Origin: Cryobacterium frigoriphilum
Lineage (GTDB): Bacteria > Actinomycetota > Actinomycetes > Actinomycetales > Microbacteriaceae
Direction of reading: 5' to 3'
DNA length: 64,000 nucleotides
Assembly (NCBI RefSeq): GCF_004403305.1
Contig: NZ_SOHE01000041.1
Location: 62,001 to 126,000, forward strand
The notes under the pieces were generated by a model. The model worked only from the letters and a program-made list of their open reading frames with translations. It was not told where the DNA came from and ran no database searches. Made by a program: the position numbers and the translations under genes. Below, piece after piece: positions 8,182 to 18,020 of the stretch. The stretch's first letter is position 1, and every line of letters begins with the position of its first letter.

Positions 8182-9459
8182 GTGCCCCATGTTTTGACGC
8201 CCCTCCACATCGCCCTCGTCTGTCTGCACACCTCGCCCGGAGACGAACCGGGCTCCGGCGACGCCGGCGGCATGAACGTCGTCGTGCGGCACCAGGCCGA
8301 AGCGCTGGCCGCACTCGGGCACACCGTCGACATCCTCACCCGGCGCAGCTCCGCCACCCTGCCGGACTTCGTCGATCTCGCCCCGGGGGTCACCCTCCGG
8401 TTTCTCGACGCCGGCCCGGCCGAGCCCGTCGCGAAAGGTGACCACGAGTCGTTCGTCGATGAATTTCGCGCCCGCATGAGCGCCCTCGGACCCTGGGACG
8501 TCATCCACTCGCACCACTGGTTCTCGGGCATGGCCGCCCTGCCGCTCGCCCGGTTGACCGGCACCCCGCACGTGCAAAGCTTTCACAGTATCGCGGCGCC
8601 CGAGAGCTCACCGCTGTCCTGGGGCGAACGGCCAGAGTCCCCCGGTCGCCTCGCCGGTGAGGCGTGGCTTGCCCAACAGTCCGACGCGGTCATCGCGATC
8701 AGCGAGGCCGAGGCCGACACCGTGCTCGAACGCCTCGGTGGTTCGGCCGACCGTCTGGCCATCGTGCCGCCCGGTGTCGACGGAACCCTGTTTCGTCCGA
8801 GCGTCTCGCCACCGTCCAGCCCGGGCCAGTCCCACCCGCTCGAGTCGGGACCGCGCGAGTCTGGACCACGCGGCTATGCGATCGTCGCCGCACGCCTGCA
8901 GCCCCTGAAGGGGCTCGACCTCGCGATCGAGGCCGTCGCGGCCGTCGCCGAGGACCTGCGCCCCGACCTCATCATCGCGGGCGATGCGTCGAGCGACTTC
9001 GATGGCTACGTCGACGAGCTGCGCGAGCTGGCGGCCGCTCGCGGCATCGCCGACGGCGTTCGATTCGTGGGACCTCAGTCCCGCGAAGACTTGGCGACGC
9101 TGCTGAGCGGCGCACAAGTCGTGCTCGTGCCGTCACATTCCGAGACCTACGGACTCGTGGCCCTCGAAGGCGCCGCGAGCGGAGTTCCCGTTGTCGCGGC
9201 GGCGGCCGGAGGTCTGCGTGAGGCGGTCATCGACAGCGAAACCGGCTTGGTAATGCAGTCGCGCGACCCCGCCCTCTGGGCCGCCGCGATCGCGCGCATA
9301 GTCTCCGACCCGGCGTTCGCCGATCGATTGTCGCATGCCGGTCGCGAACGTGCCGAACTTCTCAGCTGGGAGCGCTCCGCCGCCGGCCTCGCCGCCGTCT
9401 ACCGCGCGCTGCTGCACCCGGATGCTGCCGGGCGCCACCAGGAGCTCGCAATCGCGTGA
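8182..9459 (+). CDS. Glycosyltransferase family 4, MshA-like
   Basis: 425 residues from GTG. The N-terminal motif HTSPGDEPGSGDAGGMNVVV closely resembles that of MshA, the D-inositol-3-phosphate glycosyltransferase that starts mycothiol synthesis. HSHHWFSG follows near residue 113. The C-terminal GT-B domain has ARLQPLKGLDLAIEAV and the E-x7-E nucleotide-sugar motif in SETYGLVALEGA near residue 323. The next gene is an MshB-like deacetylase overlapping by 4 bp, which strengthens a mycothiol reading, since MshB acts on the deacetylation step of the same pathway. A generic sugar transferase remains possible. A PLESGPRESGPR micro-repeat sits in the linker near residue 220. Confidence 0.8.
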   Translation: MPHVLTPLHIALVCLHTSPGDEPGSGDAGGMNVVVRHQAEALAALGHTVDILTRRSSATLPDFVDLAPGVTLRFLDAGPAEPVAKGDHESFVDEFRARMSALGPWDVIHSHHWFSGMAALPLARLTGTPHVQSFHSIAAPESSPLSWGERPESPGRLAGEAWLAQQSDAVIAISEAEADTVLERLGGSADRLAIVPPGVDGTLFRPSVSPPSSPGQSHPLESGPRESGPRGYAIVAARLQPLKGLDLAIEAVAAVAEDLRPDLIIAGDASSDFDGYVDELRELAAARGIADGVRFVGPQSREDLATLLSGAQVVLVPSHSETYGLVALEGAASGVPVVAAAAGGLREAVIDSETGLVMQSRDPALWAAAIARIVSDPAFADRLSHAGRERAELLSWERSAAGLAAVYRALLHPDAAGRHQELAIA

Positions 9460-10214
9460 CACCGCGACCAACGAGTCTGCTCGACGGATGCCACACGGTT
9501 ATGTTCGTGCACGCACACCCCGATGACGAGACCATCACAACCGGTGCCCTCATCGCCGAACTTGTGGCACGCGGCATCCGCGTCTGCCTGCTGACGGCGA
9601 CCCGCGGTGAACGCGGCGAGGTCGTCGCCGGCACGCTCACGGGGCTCGAGGGCACGGCCGAGCTCGCCGCCGAGCGCGAGCGCGAGCTGCAACGGGCGAC
9701 GGATGCCCTGGGCATCTCGCAGCGCTTCTGGCTCGGCGAGGCGCCGGCCCTGGCCGACCCACTGAGCGCCCGACGGTACCGCGATTCGGGAATGGAATGG
9801 ATTCGCCCTGGCCTCGCCGGGCCGGCCGGCGACGTGCACGACGATGCATTGGTTCGGGCACCGCTGACCGCGGTCGTGGCCGATGTGGCGGCGCTGCTGC
9901 GCCACATCAGGCCCTCACTCGTGGTCAGCTACGACAACGACGGCGGGTACGGGCATCCGGATCACGTGCGCGTGGCCGAGGCAACCCTGCGGGCCGGCCG
10001 GGCGTGCGGCATCCGCTTCGCCGAAATCGTCGCGACGCCCGGTGTCGACGTGGAATGGTTCGACCTCGAGAGCCGTCGCAACACGGTGACGGATGCTCTG
10101 CGCCAGCATGCAAGCCAGCTCACGGTCGACGGCACCGATATCGTGCACTCGGGCGGCCAGCGCGAAGCCATCACGACCTCGATCGGCCTGCGTGTGACTC
10201 AGAACAGCGTGTAA
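9456..10214 (+). CDS. PIG-L/LmbE family deacetylase, MshB-like
   Basis: 252 residues from a GTG that overlaps the previous stop (GTGA). The zinc-site motif HAHPDDE lies at residues 19-25 and the second metal motif GHPDH near 166-170. RYRDSGME and SYDNDGGYGHPDH are close to the MshB/Mca subgroup, which removes acetyl from GlcNAc-inositol or cleaves mycothiol conjugates. At 252 residues it is a little shorter than typical MshB. Coupling to the MshA-like gene supports a thiol-synthesis role; the substrate cannot be read from the sequence. Confidence 0.8.
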   Translation: MTPRPTSLLDGCHTVMFVHAHPDDETITTGALIAELVARGIRVCLLTATRGERGEVVAGTLTGLEGTAELAAERERELQRATDALGISQRFWLGEAPALADPLSARRYRDSGMEWIRPGLAGPAGDVHDDALVRAPLTAVVADVAALLRHIRPSLVVSYDNDGGYGHPDHVRVAEATLRAGRACGIRFAEIVATPGVDVEWFDLESRRNTVTDALRQHASQLTVDGTDIVHSGGQREAITTSIGLRVTQNSV

Positions 10215-10226
10215 CAACGAACCCGA

Positions 10227-10600
10227 TGGTGGAGATGCGGGGAATTGAACCCCGGTCCACTGCTGTGGTCATATGCCTTCTACGGGTGTATCCAGTGAAA
10301 TCGCTTTCTCGGCCCCGGAATTTGCCACTGGCATCTACTCCGACAGGCCCAGCCTTCGTTTAAGTCCCTCTACACCCCGTGGCTCAATGTAGAAGCAATC
10401 TCTCTAAATGGCGTCAGGATCCGGGTAGAGAGCATTCCCGGTCTGGCGGACTTCTTAGTGCTTTCGCTTAGGCAGCGAGAGCGAAGTCGATGCGCTTAGA
10501 ATCGGCATCTATTTTTTTGCAGAGATCGTTAACGAGATAACCCTGCATCCTCGACCCGCTTCTCACAATTGCGCAAACAATGTCGAAACCGATCATCCCC
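10227..10600 (-). ncRNA. ssrA: Transfer-messenger RNA (tmRNA)
   Basis: On the minus strand the 5' end GGGGATG pairs with CATCTCC before the encoded ACCA at 10227-10230 (one G-U pair). The tRNA-like domain shows GGTTTCGAC at the 5' side and the T-arm GGTTCAATTCC near the 3' end. The tag frame lies at 10468-10506 and reads ADSKRIDFALAA followed by TAA, a typical actinobacterial tag. Total length is 374 nt. tmRNA rescues ribosomes stalled on broken mRNAs with SmpB, whose gene lies 2 kb upstream in transcription direction. Only 12 bp separate the 3' end from the stop of the convergent PIG-L gene, and no terminator hairpin is obvious. Confidence 0.97.
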
Positions 10601-10631
10601 CTGGTGGGGTCGTTGTCACACGCTGTTGAGT

Positions 10632-10637
10632 TGTCAA
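10632..10637 (-). promoter_or_regulatory. Candidate -35 element of the tmRNA promoter
   Basis: A perfect TTGACA on the minus strand about 32 nt upstream of the tmRNA 5' end. The matching -10 region is weak (AACGAC around 10609-10614). Confidence 0.4.
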
Positions 10638-10745
10638 TCTGCACCGCCACCGAGTGGATTTGGTGCAGCCCCCAATACTACATCCCGGCTCAGGACGGGT
10701 CAAGGCGAATCAGTGCGGGTCAAGACGGAAGAACCGAGGGAGCGC

Positions 10746-12281
10746 CTAACTCACGGCGCGGTTGGCGCGGTGGTTTTGGGCGGGCCGCCACGTTTGGCTG
10801 GGGTCTATCCAGGCCGGGCCGAGTACTTCGGGCCGTCCGTGGGTCATGCGGATCTGCCAGCCCGAGGTGTCGATGGCGTGGTGATGTCGGTAGCAGAGGC
10901 AGACTCCGTTGGCGACTTCGGTTTTGCCGCCCTGGGCGTAGCTTTTCACGTGGTGCAGTTCGGTCCAGTACGCCGGGATGTCGCAACCCGGGATGATGCA
11001 GCCGCCGTCGCGAGACATGATGGCTTTGGTCATCGCCGGGGAGAACGCCCGCCGCTTATCGCCAACACGCAGCACCTCGTTATTCGGACCGAACAAGATG
11101 GGGATGAACCCGCCGCTGCAGAGGGCCTGGTCGACGGTCTTCAAGGAGACCGGGGCGTCGACCCCGTCGATCCAGCCGACGCCGCGCCCGGCGTTGAGGT
11201 CAACCGCGTTCACGTGCACCGTGACGGTGGGGGCGGAGCCGCCCATCACCCCAGCTTTCGGGTCGCGGGCGGCTTCACGGACCATGTCACGCAGAATATC
11301 GGCCCGCTTCTCGCCGGCGGGGCGACGGTCGATGTCGACGACGTCGGTGTCGGGCACGACCTCGGCCCCCTCGGACCCGTCGGCCCCCTCGGACCCGTCG
11401 GACCCGTCGGCCCCCTCGTGCCCGTCGGCCCCGTCGGCCCCGTTCAGCTCGGTCTGTCCGGCGGTGGGTAGAAACTTCACCGTCGCCCGCGCCGACAGCC
11501 GGGACGCGAAATACGTCTCGAACTCGCCCCGCAGGTCGGGCGTGACGCCGCCGAAGATCCGGTACAGGCCCCGTTCGAACGAGCCGAAACTGATGCTGCT
11601 CTTGGCCTCCCGAGCCTCTTCCTGAGGTGCGATACCGTCGGGGTCGAGGCGGGCCTGCCACTCATGTACCAACACCCGCATCCGATCAGCCGGCAACGCG
11701 ATACCGGCGCCGGGGAGACCCTCGGTGTCGTCGTTGAGTGCGCCCGTCGCGTTGGCTACCAAGACTCGTTCGGCGAGGTGCAGGTCCGAGGGGTCGGCCT
11801 GCCGGATGACCTCCTGCAGGCCTTTCACGATGATCTCGGCCGAGTCCACGCCAATCTCCCCGGCGGCCAGTGCCGCACTCACGGTGGGAAACACCGCCGG
11901 TCGCAGCGGACCCACCCCGGATCGCACGCTGGTCAGCGCCCCCAGGCTGATGCGTCGGCTCACTTCCCGCACGGACACGTGGGTGACGCTCGTGATCAGG
12001 TCGAGCTTGCCGGTGCAGCCCATGCGCTTGGAGAGGCTGGGCGTGCCGCCGAAGAGCTCGACGTCGGCGCGGCGGGCAACCTCCGCTGTTGATGCAACGC
12101 GGGCACCATCGACGCGGCGGCCGAGCTGCTCAAGACCATCGAGAAGCGCGAGCGACTCGGCATCTTCTTGCAGCGCGTAGGTCAGCCCGGTCAGGGCCTT
12201 GGCGAGCAGCTCGTTGATGTGGGCGAGCTGGTCTACCGGATTGTGGTCGGCATCTGTGTCCGACGGGAGTGTCTGTGACAT
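10746..12281 (-). CDS. DUF222 / HNH endonuclease domain protein
   Basis: 511 residues. The N-terminal two thirds look like the DUF222 (13E12-repeat-type) region common in multicopy actinobacterial proteins. The C-terminus is an HNH nuclease domain: [18 protein letters not shown], then [14 protein letters not shown] near residues 427-475, with paired cysteines and His residues in place. Between them is a run of [10 protein letters not shown] units encoded by 9-bp repeats (about 11363-11448). TAAACT six nt before the ATG suggests a leaderless transcript. The gene is inserted between ssrA and smpB, where these two are usually close. The biological role of this family is unknown; no partner methylase is nearby. 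Confidence 0.85.
   Translation of the reverse strand: MSQTLPSDTDADHNPVDQLAHINELLAKALTGLTYALQEDAESLALLDGLEQLGRRVDGARVASTAEVARRADVELFGGTPSLSKRMGCTGKLDLITSVTHVSVREVSRRISLGALTSVRSGVGPLRPAVFPTVSAALAAGEIGVDSAEIIVKGLQEVIRQADPSDLHLAERVLVANATGALNDDTEGLPGAGIALPADRMRVLVHEWQARLDPDGIAPQEEAREAKSSISFGSFERGLYRIFGGVTPDLRGEFETYFASRLSARATVKFLPTAGQTELNGADGADGHEGADGSDGSEGADGSEGAEVVPDTDVVDIDRRPAGEKRADILRDMVREAARDPKAGVMGGSAPTVTVHVNAVDLNAGRGVGWIDGVDAPVSLKTVDQALCSGGFIPILFGPNNEVLRVGDKRRAFSPAMTKAIMSRDGGCIIPGCDIPAYWTELHHVKSYAQGGKTEVANGVCLCYRHHHAIDTSGWQIRMTHGRPEVLGPAWIDPSQTWRPAQNHRANRAVS
11363..11448. repeat. Imperfect 9-bp tandem repeat, coding
   Basis: Units related to gacccgtcg and gccccctcg alternate about nine times, encoding an acidic Gly/Asp/Glu/Ser linker of the HNH protein. 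Confidence 0.75.
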
Positions 12282-12644
12282 ATTCTCAGTTTACTCCCGA
12301 ATGAAGACAAATACCAGAGATTCTTCAAAACTTTTTCTGAGTCTGGTATTTATCGACGCCCCGAGTAGCGGCCTGTTCGGCCGGTTGATCGTGCTGCACC
12401 AGCTCCCGCTGTCGGAGTCTGAAACGCATCCTTTCAACCCGAGCCTCTCACCACCCACCGACACTCCACCCTCCGCGCCCCGGCGGCTCGCGCCGAGGCC
12501 CAAACGCGCGTTTCGGCAGCGCCAACGAGCACCGGTTACGGCGTCGAATGCGCGCTCGGTGGTTGAGCCTGCCGAAACACCGGTTTGCATCCTGCCAAAC
12601 GCGCAGCACGGCGCGCGGCACGGGAGGGGGCGAGTGCCGCCGGC
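12282..12644. other. Gene-free interval between the HNH gene and smpB
   Basis: The first 80 bases are AT-richer, with the HNH promoter (-10 TAAACT, minus strand, 12288-12293). Further along, gtttcggcag near 12510 and ctgccgaaac near 12575 form a spaced inverted repeat. The second arm is part of a GGTTGAGCCTGCCGAAAC stretch resembling short dispersed palindromic elements of actinobacterial intergenic DNA (from memory, not checked). No convincing gene is seen. Confidence 0.5.
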
Positions 12645-13121
12645 CTAGTCGCCGAGGTTGCGGCGGGCCGCCATGGCCCGGTCGGACTCCCGCTTGTCCT
12701 GGCGTTCGCGCAGGGTCTGTCGCTTGTCGTATTCCTTCTTGCCCTTGGCGACGGCGATTTCGACCTTGGCCCGGCCGTCGAGAAAGTAGATCCGCAGCGG
12801 AACCAGGGTGTAGCCGCCCTCTTTGGTCTTCTGGTGGATCTTCAGAATCTCCTGCTTGTGCAGCAGCAGCTTGCGCTTGCGGCGCGGCGGGTGGTTGGTC
12901 CAGGTTCCCGCCGTGTACTCGGGAATGTGCACGGCATCGAGCCAGGCCTCCCCGCCGTCGATGAAGGCGTATCCGTCGATAAGAGACGCTCGCCCGGCGC
13001 GCAGGGACTTCACCTCGGTGCCGCTCAAGACCATTCCGGCCTCGTAGGTGTCGCCGATGGAATAGTCGTGCCGCGCCTTGCGATTGCTGGCTACGACCTT
13101 TTCGCCACGTTCCCTGGGCAC
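12645..13121 (-). CDS. smpB: SsrA-binding protein SmpB
   Basis: 158 residues from a GTG preceded by a strong AAGGAGG at 13127-13133. Family motifs are [36 protein letters not shown]-like [14 protein letters not shown] and the basic tail KREYDKRQ-type [13 protein letters not shown]. SmpB binds the tRNA-like domain of tmRNA and places it in the A site of stalled ribosomes; the C-terminal basic tail occupies the empty mRNA channel. Length is normal. It lies downstream of ftsX on the same strand, with a 69-bp gap. Confidence 0.97.
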   Translation of the reverse strand: MPRERGEKVVASNRKARHDYSIGDTYEAGMVLSGTEVKSLRAGRASLIDGYAFIDGGEAWLDAVHIPEYTAGTWTNHPPRRKRKLLLHKQEILKIHQKTKEGGYTLVPLRIYFLDGRAKVEIAVAKGKKEYDKRQTLRERQDKRESDRAMAARRNLGD

Positions 13122-13176
13122 GGTCCCCTCCTTGAAAGTATGTGTGAGCCCGGTTGAAGCCGAGCAGCCCTCCAGT

Positions 13177-13202
13177 CTAGACCTTGAGGCCTAGACCTTG
13201 AG
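13177..13202. repeat. Duplication of the ftsX 3' end
   Basis: ctagaccttgag occurs at 13177-13188 and 13191-13202, so the ftsX stop codon and three preceding codons are present twice. Confidence 0.85.
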
Positions 13203-14105
13203 ATACCGGGTGATGGCGAAGTTGGCCGAGAACGCGGCGAGCACCGCACCGACGACCAGCAGAATCGGAACCACAATCAGTGCGTCATCGAGGCCGACCA
13301 GGGCAAACCCGGTAAGGCGTTGCCCCAGATAGCCCTGCACGAAGAAGTTCACCAGAGCCACGATCGCGCCTCCCGCCAGCAGCGATCCGAGCAGCGCCGC
13401 AAACACACCCTCCAGAATGAAGGGGGTTTGAATGAACCGGTTTGATGCCCCCACCAGCCGCATGATGCCGAGTTCCCGGCGCCGCGAGAATGCAGACAAA
13501 CGGATGGTCGTGGCTATCAGCAGGGCCGCCGCGACGAGCATCAGCCCGGCAATTCCGATCGCCGTGTAGCTGGCCACGTTGAGCACGGAGAAGATCTGGT
13601 CCAGATACTTACGTTGATCGGCGACGTTCTCGACCCCGGCAACGCCGGACAGGCTCTCGACGAGCACATCCGACTGTGACGGATCGTTGAGGTTCACCCA
13701 GAACGTCTGGTTGAGCTGGTCGGCCGTCACATAGTCGGCCACCGGGTTGCCGGCGAACTGCTTCTGAAAGTTCTCGAACGCCTGCTCGTGCGTTTCGAAG
13801 TAGTACTGGTCCACGAACTCGGTGAGGGTCGGTGACTCAAGCTGGGCTTCGACCGCCGCGATCTGTTCAGCGGATGCCTCACCCGCCGTGCAGGTATCAC
13901 CGGGCGAGATCGCCGTGCACATGTAGATACCCACCTGCGCCTTGTCGTACCAGAAGCTTTTCATCTGGCCGATCTGCATCTGCATGAGCACCGCTGCCCC
14001 CACGAAGGTGAGCGAGATGAAGGTGACGAGTACGACGGACACGACCATCGATGCGTTGCGGCGCAACCCGTTGGCGGCCTCGGAAAGTACCAATCCCAGT
14101 CTCAT
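13191..14105 (-). CDS. ftsX: Cell division ABC transporter permease FtsX
   Basis: 304 residues with four membrane segments (about 21-43, 172-198, 222-250 and 272-297) and a large extracellular loop after the first, the FtsX plan. Near residue 205 is RRRELGIMRLVGAS, the conserved cytoplasmic coupling motif of the MacB/FtsX family. With FtsE it transmits ATP-driven movement to peptidoglycan hydrolases (RipC-type in Actinobacteria). The start overlaps the ftsE stop by 4 bp. The last 12 coding bases (CTCAAGGTCTAG) are repeated exactly after a 2-bp spacer just downstream, a small fresh-looking duplication at the gene end. Confidence 0.95.
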   Translation of the reverse strand: MRLGLVLSEAANGLRRNASMVVSVVLVTFISLTFVGAAVLMQMQIGQMKSFWYDKAQVGIYMCTAISPGDTCTAGEASAEQIAAVEAQLESPTLTEFVDQYYFETHEQAFENFQKQFAGNPVADYVTADQLNQTFWVNLNDPSQSDVLVESLSGVAGVENVADQRKYLDQIFSVLNVASYTAIGIAGLMLVAAALLIATTIRLSAFSRRRELGIMRLVGASNRFIQTPFILEGVFAALLGSLLAGGAIVALVNFFVQGYLGQRLTGFALVGLDDALIVVPILLVVGAVLAAFSANFAITRYLKV

Positions 14106-15421
14106 CGGGTGGGTCCTACATTCTGTTCGCCGGTCTGGTCGGGTTTTTCGCCTGGCGCTCTCAGGCCGAGTTTCTCGGCGAGGGTCAGCTGGTCGGCGGC
14201 ATCGTGTGCGGCTGCGGGTACGACAGGGCGAGCCATGACAGGTGCAGAATCTGCGGCAGCGCCCGCAGATGCGGGTTCGGGCGCGGCATCGGCCGTGAGG
14301 TCGGATGCGGTGTGCGGTGTGGTTTCCGGTGCGGCTTCGCCAACCGGCGCAGCGGCGGGGGCCACCGTCTCCGGCACGACCGGCGCCGGCTGGGCCGCAC
14401 GAACCGGTGCGAACCGGGTGACCGGCATCCCGGAGTCGGGGGCCGTGACGACCACCGGCTGCGGATCAGACTCGGCGGCCGAAACGGCAACCGGTTCCGC
14501 AGCGGGCATCCGTTCGGCGCCCGCAGGCGCGGCGGCAGCCGCCGCAGCAGAAGCGGGCACAGAGTGGGCGGCGATGGGGACAGAGGGAAAGGTGAGCGGC
14601 TGGTCGGCGGCTCCGGCGCCCACCCGCACCGGATGGGCCACGGGTTCGGCCACACCAGCCGGCACCTCGGCCTGACGGGCCGCGGCTTCGAGGCGCGTGG
14701 CGTTGGTCTGCGCGGCAGCGGTGACGGTGGGGATCGCCGCGGTGGCGTAGCCGCCCTGGCGCTCATCACGCACGATCTCGCCGTTGACCAGCTCAATCAC
14801 GCGGCGCTGCATCTCATCGACGATTCCGGCTTCGTGGGTGGCCATGATCACGGTCGTACCACCGGCGTTGATGCTGGCGAGCAGCGCCATGATGCCGGCG
14901 CTCGTGGTCGGGTCGAGGTTTCCGGTGGGCTCGTCGGCGAGCAGAATCTGCGGCTTGTTGACGATGGCCCGGGCAATGGCCACGCGCTGCTGCTCACCAC
15001 CGGATAGTTCGTGGGGAAAACGCTGAGCCTTCTCGGCCAGCCCGACCATCTTCAGGGTGTCGGGCACGGCTTCCTGAATGAAGCCGCGCGACTTGCCGAT
15101 GACCTGCAGGCTGAACGCCACGTTATCGAAGACGGTTTTGTTGGGCAGCAGCCGAAAGTCCTGAAAGACGACCCCGAGGTTGCGGCGAAAGTAGGGCACC
15201 TTGCGGTTCGAGATCGACCGCAGGTCCTGGCCGAGCACGTGGATGCTGCCGCTGGTGGGCTTCTCTTCCTTGAGCACGAGGCGCAGGCAACTTGACTTTC
15301 CCGAGCCGGACGCACCGACCAAGAAGACGAATTCACCACGCAGAATTTCGACGTCAATCGAGTTCAGCGCCGGTCGGGTCGTACCGGGATACTTCTTGGA
15401 TATGTGATCAAATCGGATCAT
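14102..15421 (-). CDS. ftsE: Cell division ATP-binding protein FtsE with a long C-terminal tail
   Basis: 439 residues; ordinary FtsE is near 229. The first about 220 residues are a complete ABC ATPase: Walker [10 protein letters not shown] near residue 36, signature [14 protein letters not shown] and Walker [13 protein letters not shown], plus the H-loop in VIMATHEAG. The rest is an Ala/Pro/Val-rich disordered tail of about 210 residues ending in an amphipathic stretch, [18 protein letters not shown]. It partners FtsX, whose start overlaps the stop. TAGGCT nine nt before the ATG is a possible leaderless -10. The tail is in frame and uninterrupted, so it is probably translated; its function is unknown. 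Confidence 0.95.
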   Translation of the reverse strand: MIRFDHISKKYPGTTRPALNSIDVEILRGEFVFLVGASGSGKSSCLRLVLKEEKPTSGSIHVLGQDLRSISNRKVPYFRRNLGVVFQDFRLLPNKTVFDNVAFSLQVIGKSRGFIQEAVPDTLKMVGLAEKAQRFPHELSGGEQQRVAIARAIVNKPQILLADEPTGNLDPTTSAGIMALLASINAGGTTVIMATHEAGIVDEMQRRVIELVNGEIVRDERQGGYATAAIPTVTAAAQTNATRLEAAARQAEVPAGVAEPVAHPVRVGAGAADQPLTFPSVPIAAHSVPASAAAAAAAPAGAERMPAAEPVAVSAAESDPQPVVVTAPDSGMPVTRFAPVRAAQPAPVVPETVAPAAAPVGEAAPETTPHTASDLTADAAPEPASAGAAADSAPVMARPVVPAAAHDAADQLTLAEKLGLRAPGEKPDQTGEQNVGPTR

Positions 15422-15521
15422 GGCAAGTCGAGCCTAGGCACGCAGCGGCTGAATATCGACTTGCGACTCGCCCCACCCACCGAATGCCAAGCTTGGAAAG
15501 CTCCGGCGGGGCTGCCGAAAG

Positions 15522-16634
15522 CTACTCCGCGGGTGTCTTCTTGCGCCAGCGGATGCCGGCGGAGATAAAACCGTCGAGGTCGCCGTTGAACACGTTGGTC
15601 GGGTTGTTGACCTCGTGGTTCGTGCGCAGGTCCTTGACCATCTGGTACGGAGCGAGCACGTAGCTGCGCATCTGGTCGCCCCAGCTCGCCGTGATGTTGC
15701 CGGCGAGTTCCTTCTTCGTCGCGGCCTCCTTCTCGCGCTCGAGCAGCAGCAGGCGCGATTGCAGAACGCGCATCGCTGCCGCGCGGTTCTGAATCTGGCT
15801 CTTCTCGTTCTGACAGCTCACGACAGTGCCGGTCGGCAGGTGGGTGATGCGCACGGCGGAGTCGGTCGTGTTCACCGATTGGCCGCCGGGGCCGCTCGAC
15901 CGAAAAACGTCGACGCGAATATCGCCGTCGGGAACGTCGATGGACTCGGTCTGTTCGATCAGGGGCACAACCTCGACCGCCGCGAACGAGGTCTGGCGTT
16001 TGCCGGCCGAGTTGAAGGGACTCATGCGCACCAGCCGGTGGGTACCGGCCTCGACGCTCAGCGTGCCGAAGGCGTACGGCGCGTCGACCTCGACGATGGC
16101 CGACTTGATACCGGCCTCCTCGGCATAGCTGATGTCGAGCACGCTCGTGCGGTAATCGTGCTGTTCGGCCCAGCGCAGGTACATGCGCAGCAGCATCTCG
16201 GCGAAGTCCGCGGCGTCCACGCCACCGGCACCGGCGCGAATGGTGATGACGGCGTTGCGCTCGTCGAATTCGCCGTTCAGCAGGGTCTGCACCTCGAGCT
16301 CGCCGAGCAGTTTCTGCAGGCTCGCCAGCTCGATCGTGGCCTCGTCGGCGGAATCTTGGTCGCCGTGACCCTCATTGGCCATCTCCACGAGCAGCTCGAG
16401 GTCGTCGAGACGAGACTCGATGCTCTCCATCCGGGCGAGGGCACTCTGTCGGTGGCTGAGATCACTCGTCACCTTCTGGGCATGCTCGGTGTCGTTCCAC
16501 AGGTCGGGCTCCCCCGCCTGCTCGCTCAGCTCGGCAATGTCGGCCCGCAGCCGCTCAACATCGACCACCGCACGAATATCGCCAAAGGTGGTCCGCAGTG
16601 CGGCGATCTGCTCCGAAAAATCCAGGTCAATCAT
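15522..16634 (-). CDS. prfB: Peptide chain release factor 2
   Basis: 370 residues starting [10 protein letters not shown]. The GGQ motif is at 250-252 in [15 protein letters not shown], and the RF2-specific SPF tripeptide is in [12 protein letters not shown], so it reads UGA and UAA. The frame is continuous from the start: the autoregulatory +1 frameshift site with internal UGA seen in many bacteria is absent. The start at 16634 is chosen over an upstream ATG at 16682 because the protein then begins at the usual family N-terminus and TAGGCT lies 8 nt upstream. It is the first gene of the prfB-ftsE-ftsX-smpB set. Confidence 0.96.
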   Translation of the reverse strand: MIDLDFSEQIAALRTTFGDIRAVVDVERLRADIAELSEQAGEPDLWNDTEHAQKVTSDLSHRQSALARMESIESRLDDLELLVEMANEGHGDQDSADEATIELASLQKLLGELEVQTLLNGEFDERNAVITIRAGAGGVDAADFAEMLLRMYLRWAEQHDYRTSVLDISYAEEAGIKSAIVEVDAPYAFGTLSVEAGTHRLVRMSPFNSAGKRQTSFAAVEVVPLIEQTESIDVPDGDIRVDVFRSSGPGGQSVNTTDSAVRITHLPTGTVVSCQNEKSQIQNRAAAMRVLQSRLLLLEREKEAATKKELAGNITASWGDQMRSYVLAPYQMVKDLRTNHEVNNPTNVFNGDLDGFISAGIRWRKKTPAE

Positions 16635-16642
16635 GTCGACCC

Positions 16643-16648
16643 AGCCTA
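16643..16648 (-). promoter_or_regulatory. Candidate -10 for prfB (leaderless)
   Basis: TAGGCT on the minus strand, 8 nt before the prfB ATG, with no Shine-Dalgarno sequence. Confidence 0.4.
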
Positions 16649-16713
16649 CCGGCCCAGACCCCTCACACGTGCGGGCCCGCACGCCCGGTCGCAGTGGATA
16701 CGGGCAGCTGGCG

Positions 16714-16719
16714 TAGCAT
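16714..16719 (+). promoter_or_regulatory. Candidate -10 for the MFS gene (leaderless)
   Basis: TAGCAT on the plus strand, 8 nt before the ATG at 16728. Confidence 0.35.
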
Positions 16720-16727
16720 CGAAATCT

Positions 16728-17984
16728 ATGAGTAGTCCGGAGCGCCCCTTCAGCCTGCGATCGGTCGCCCTTGTCGCTTTTCTGCCGACCCTGCTGTTTT
16801 CGATCGGTGAGGGCGCCATCATTCCGTTGATCCCGCTCGTGGCCGATGATCTCGGCGCCACCCTCGCCCTGGCCGGTTTCATCGCCGCCATGATCATGTT
16901 CGGCGAACTGATCGGGGATATCCCGAGCGGCTGGGTCGTATCCCGCATCGGCGAGCGCAATGCCATGATCTGGTCATCCGCGCTGACCATCGGAGCCGTG
17001 CTGATCTGCCTGAGCGCGCCCAACCCCTGGGTGCTGGGTATCGGCATCTTTCTGGTCGGAGTCGCCACGGCCGTCTTCTCGCTCGCTCGGCACGCCTTCA
17101 TGACGACCTATGTGCCGCTCGTCTATCGGGCCAGAGCCCTCTCGACCCTCGGCGGCGTCTTTCGGGCCGGCTGGTTCATCGGGCCGCTGCTCTCGGCCGG
17201 TCTCATCTACCTCACCGGCAGCACGCAGTCGGTGTTCTGGATGTTCATCGTGTGCAGCCTCGCCGCTGCCACGGTTCTGCTTCTGCTGCCCGACCCGTCG
17301 AGCACCTTCGCCCGCCCCGGCCGCCCCGATTCCAGCCGGTCGGCAGCGCAGCCCGCCTCGCAGCCGCAGGCACCGCCGGTCGTCGGCCTGTTCCAGACGA
17401 TCTGGAGCCATCGTGGTGTGCTCACCCGGCTGGGCACCGGGGCCGCTCTGGTCGGCGCAATGCGGGCCAGCCGCACCGTCATCCTGCCGCTCTGGGCGGT
17501 CAGCATCGGCATCAGCGCGCCCGAGACCGCCCTCATCATCGGCATCGCCGGGGGAATCGACTTCGCCCTGTTTTACGCGAGCGGCCAGATCATGGACCGT
17601 TTTGGCCGCATCTGGACCGCGGTTCCCTCGCTGATCGGACTCGGAGTCGGCCACCTCGTACTCGCCACCACCCACGACCTGCCGAGCAACGTCGAGTGGT
17701 TCATCGCCGTCGCCATGTTCCTGGCCCTCGCCAACGGAATCGGAAGCGGCCTGATCATGACGCTCGGCGCCGATCTGGCCCCGAGACACGACCCGGCCCA
17801 GTTTCTGGGCGCGTGGCGATTCACGGCCGACTTCGGCAGCGCCATGGCCCCGCTGGGCGTCGCCGGCATCACCGCGCTCGCCTCGCTCTCGCTGGCCAGC
17901 GGCGTCATGGGCGTGCTGGGCCTGTGCGGGGCGATCCTGCTCGGCCGCTATATTCCGCGATACGCGCCGCACCCGCGCCGATGA
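16728..17984 (+). CDS. Major facilitator superfamily transporter
   Basis: 418 residues with about twelve hydrophobic segments. The start [23 protein letters not shown] is chosen because upstream in-frame sequence is the antisense of prfB. The loop after segment 2 reads [18 protein letters not shown], the MFS signature region; the second half has the matching [15 protein letters not shown] Pro/Ser/Gln-rich cytoplasmic loop separates the halves near residue 205. Probably a drug or metabolite exporter; the substrate is not readable. Divergent from prfB. Confidence 0.85.
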   Translation: MSSPERPFSLRSVALVAFLPTLLFSIGEGAIIPLIPLVADDLGATLALAGFIAAMIMFGELIGDIPSGWVVSRIGERNAMIWSSALTIGAVLICLSAPNPWVLGIGIFLVGVATAVFSLARHAFMTTYVPLVYRARALSTLGGVFRAGWFIGPLLSAGLIYLTGSTQSVFWMFIVCSLAAATVLLLLPDPSSTFARPGRPDSSRSAAQPASQPQAPPVVGLFQTIWSHRGVLTRLGTGAALVGAMRASRTVILPLWAVSIGISAPETALIIGIAGGIDFALFYASGQIMDRFGRIWTAVPSLIGLGVGHLVLATTHDLPSNVEWFIAVAMFLALANGIGSGLIMTLGADLAPRHDPAQFLGAWRFTADFGSAMAPLGVAGITALASLSLASGVMGVLGLCGAILLGRYIPRYAPHPRR

Positions 17985-18020
17985 GGCCGCTGGCCGCGAG
18001 CATCCGGGAATAGTCAGCCC

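Noticed and set aside
10227-12281. Integrated mobile element at ssrA
   Set aside because: No integrase and no second copy of the tmRNA 3' end were seen in the window; only the HNH gene is present.
16560-16634. Programmed frameshift in prfB
   Set aside because: The frame is continuous with no internal UGA near the start.
15615-16727. N-terminal extension of the MFS gene
   Set aside because: It is the antisense of prfB, whose motifs are complete. The MFS family N-terminus begins at 16728.
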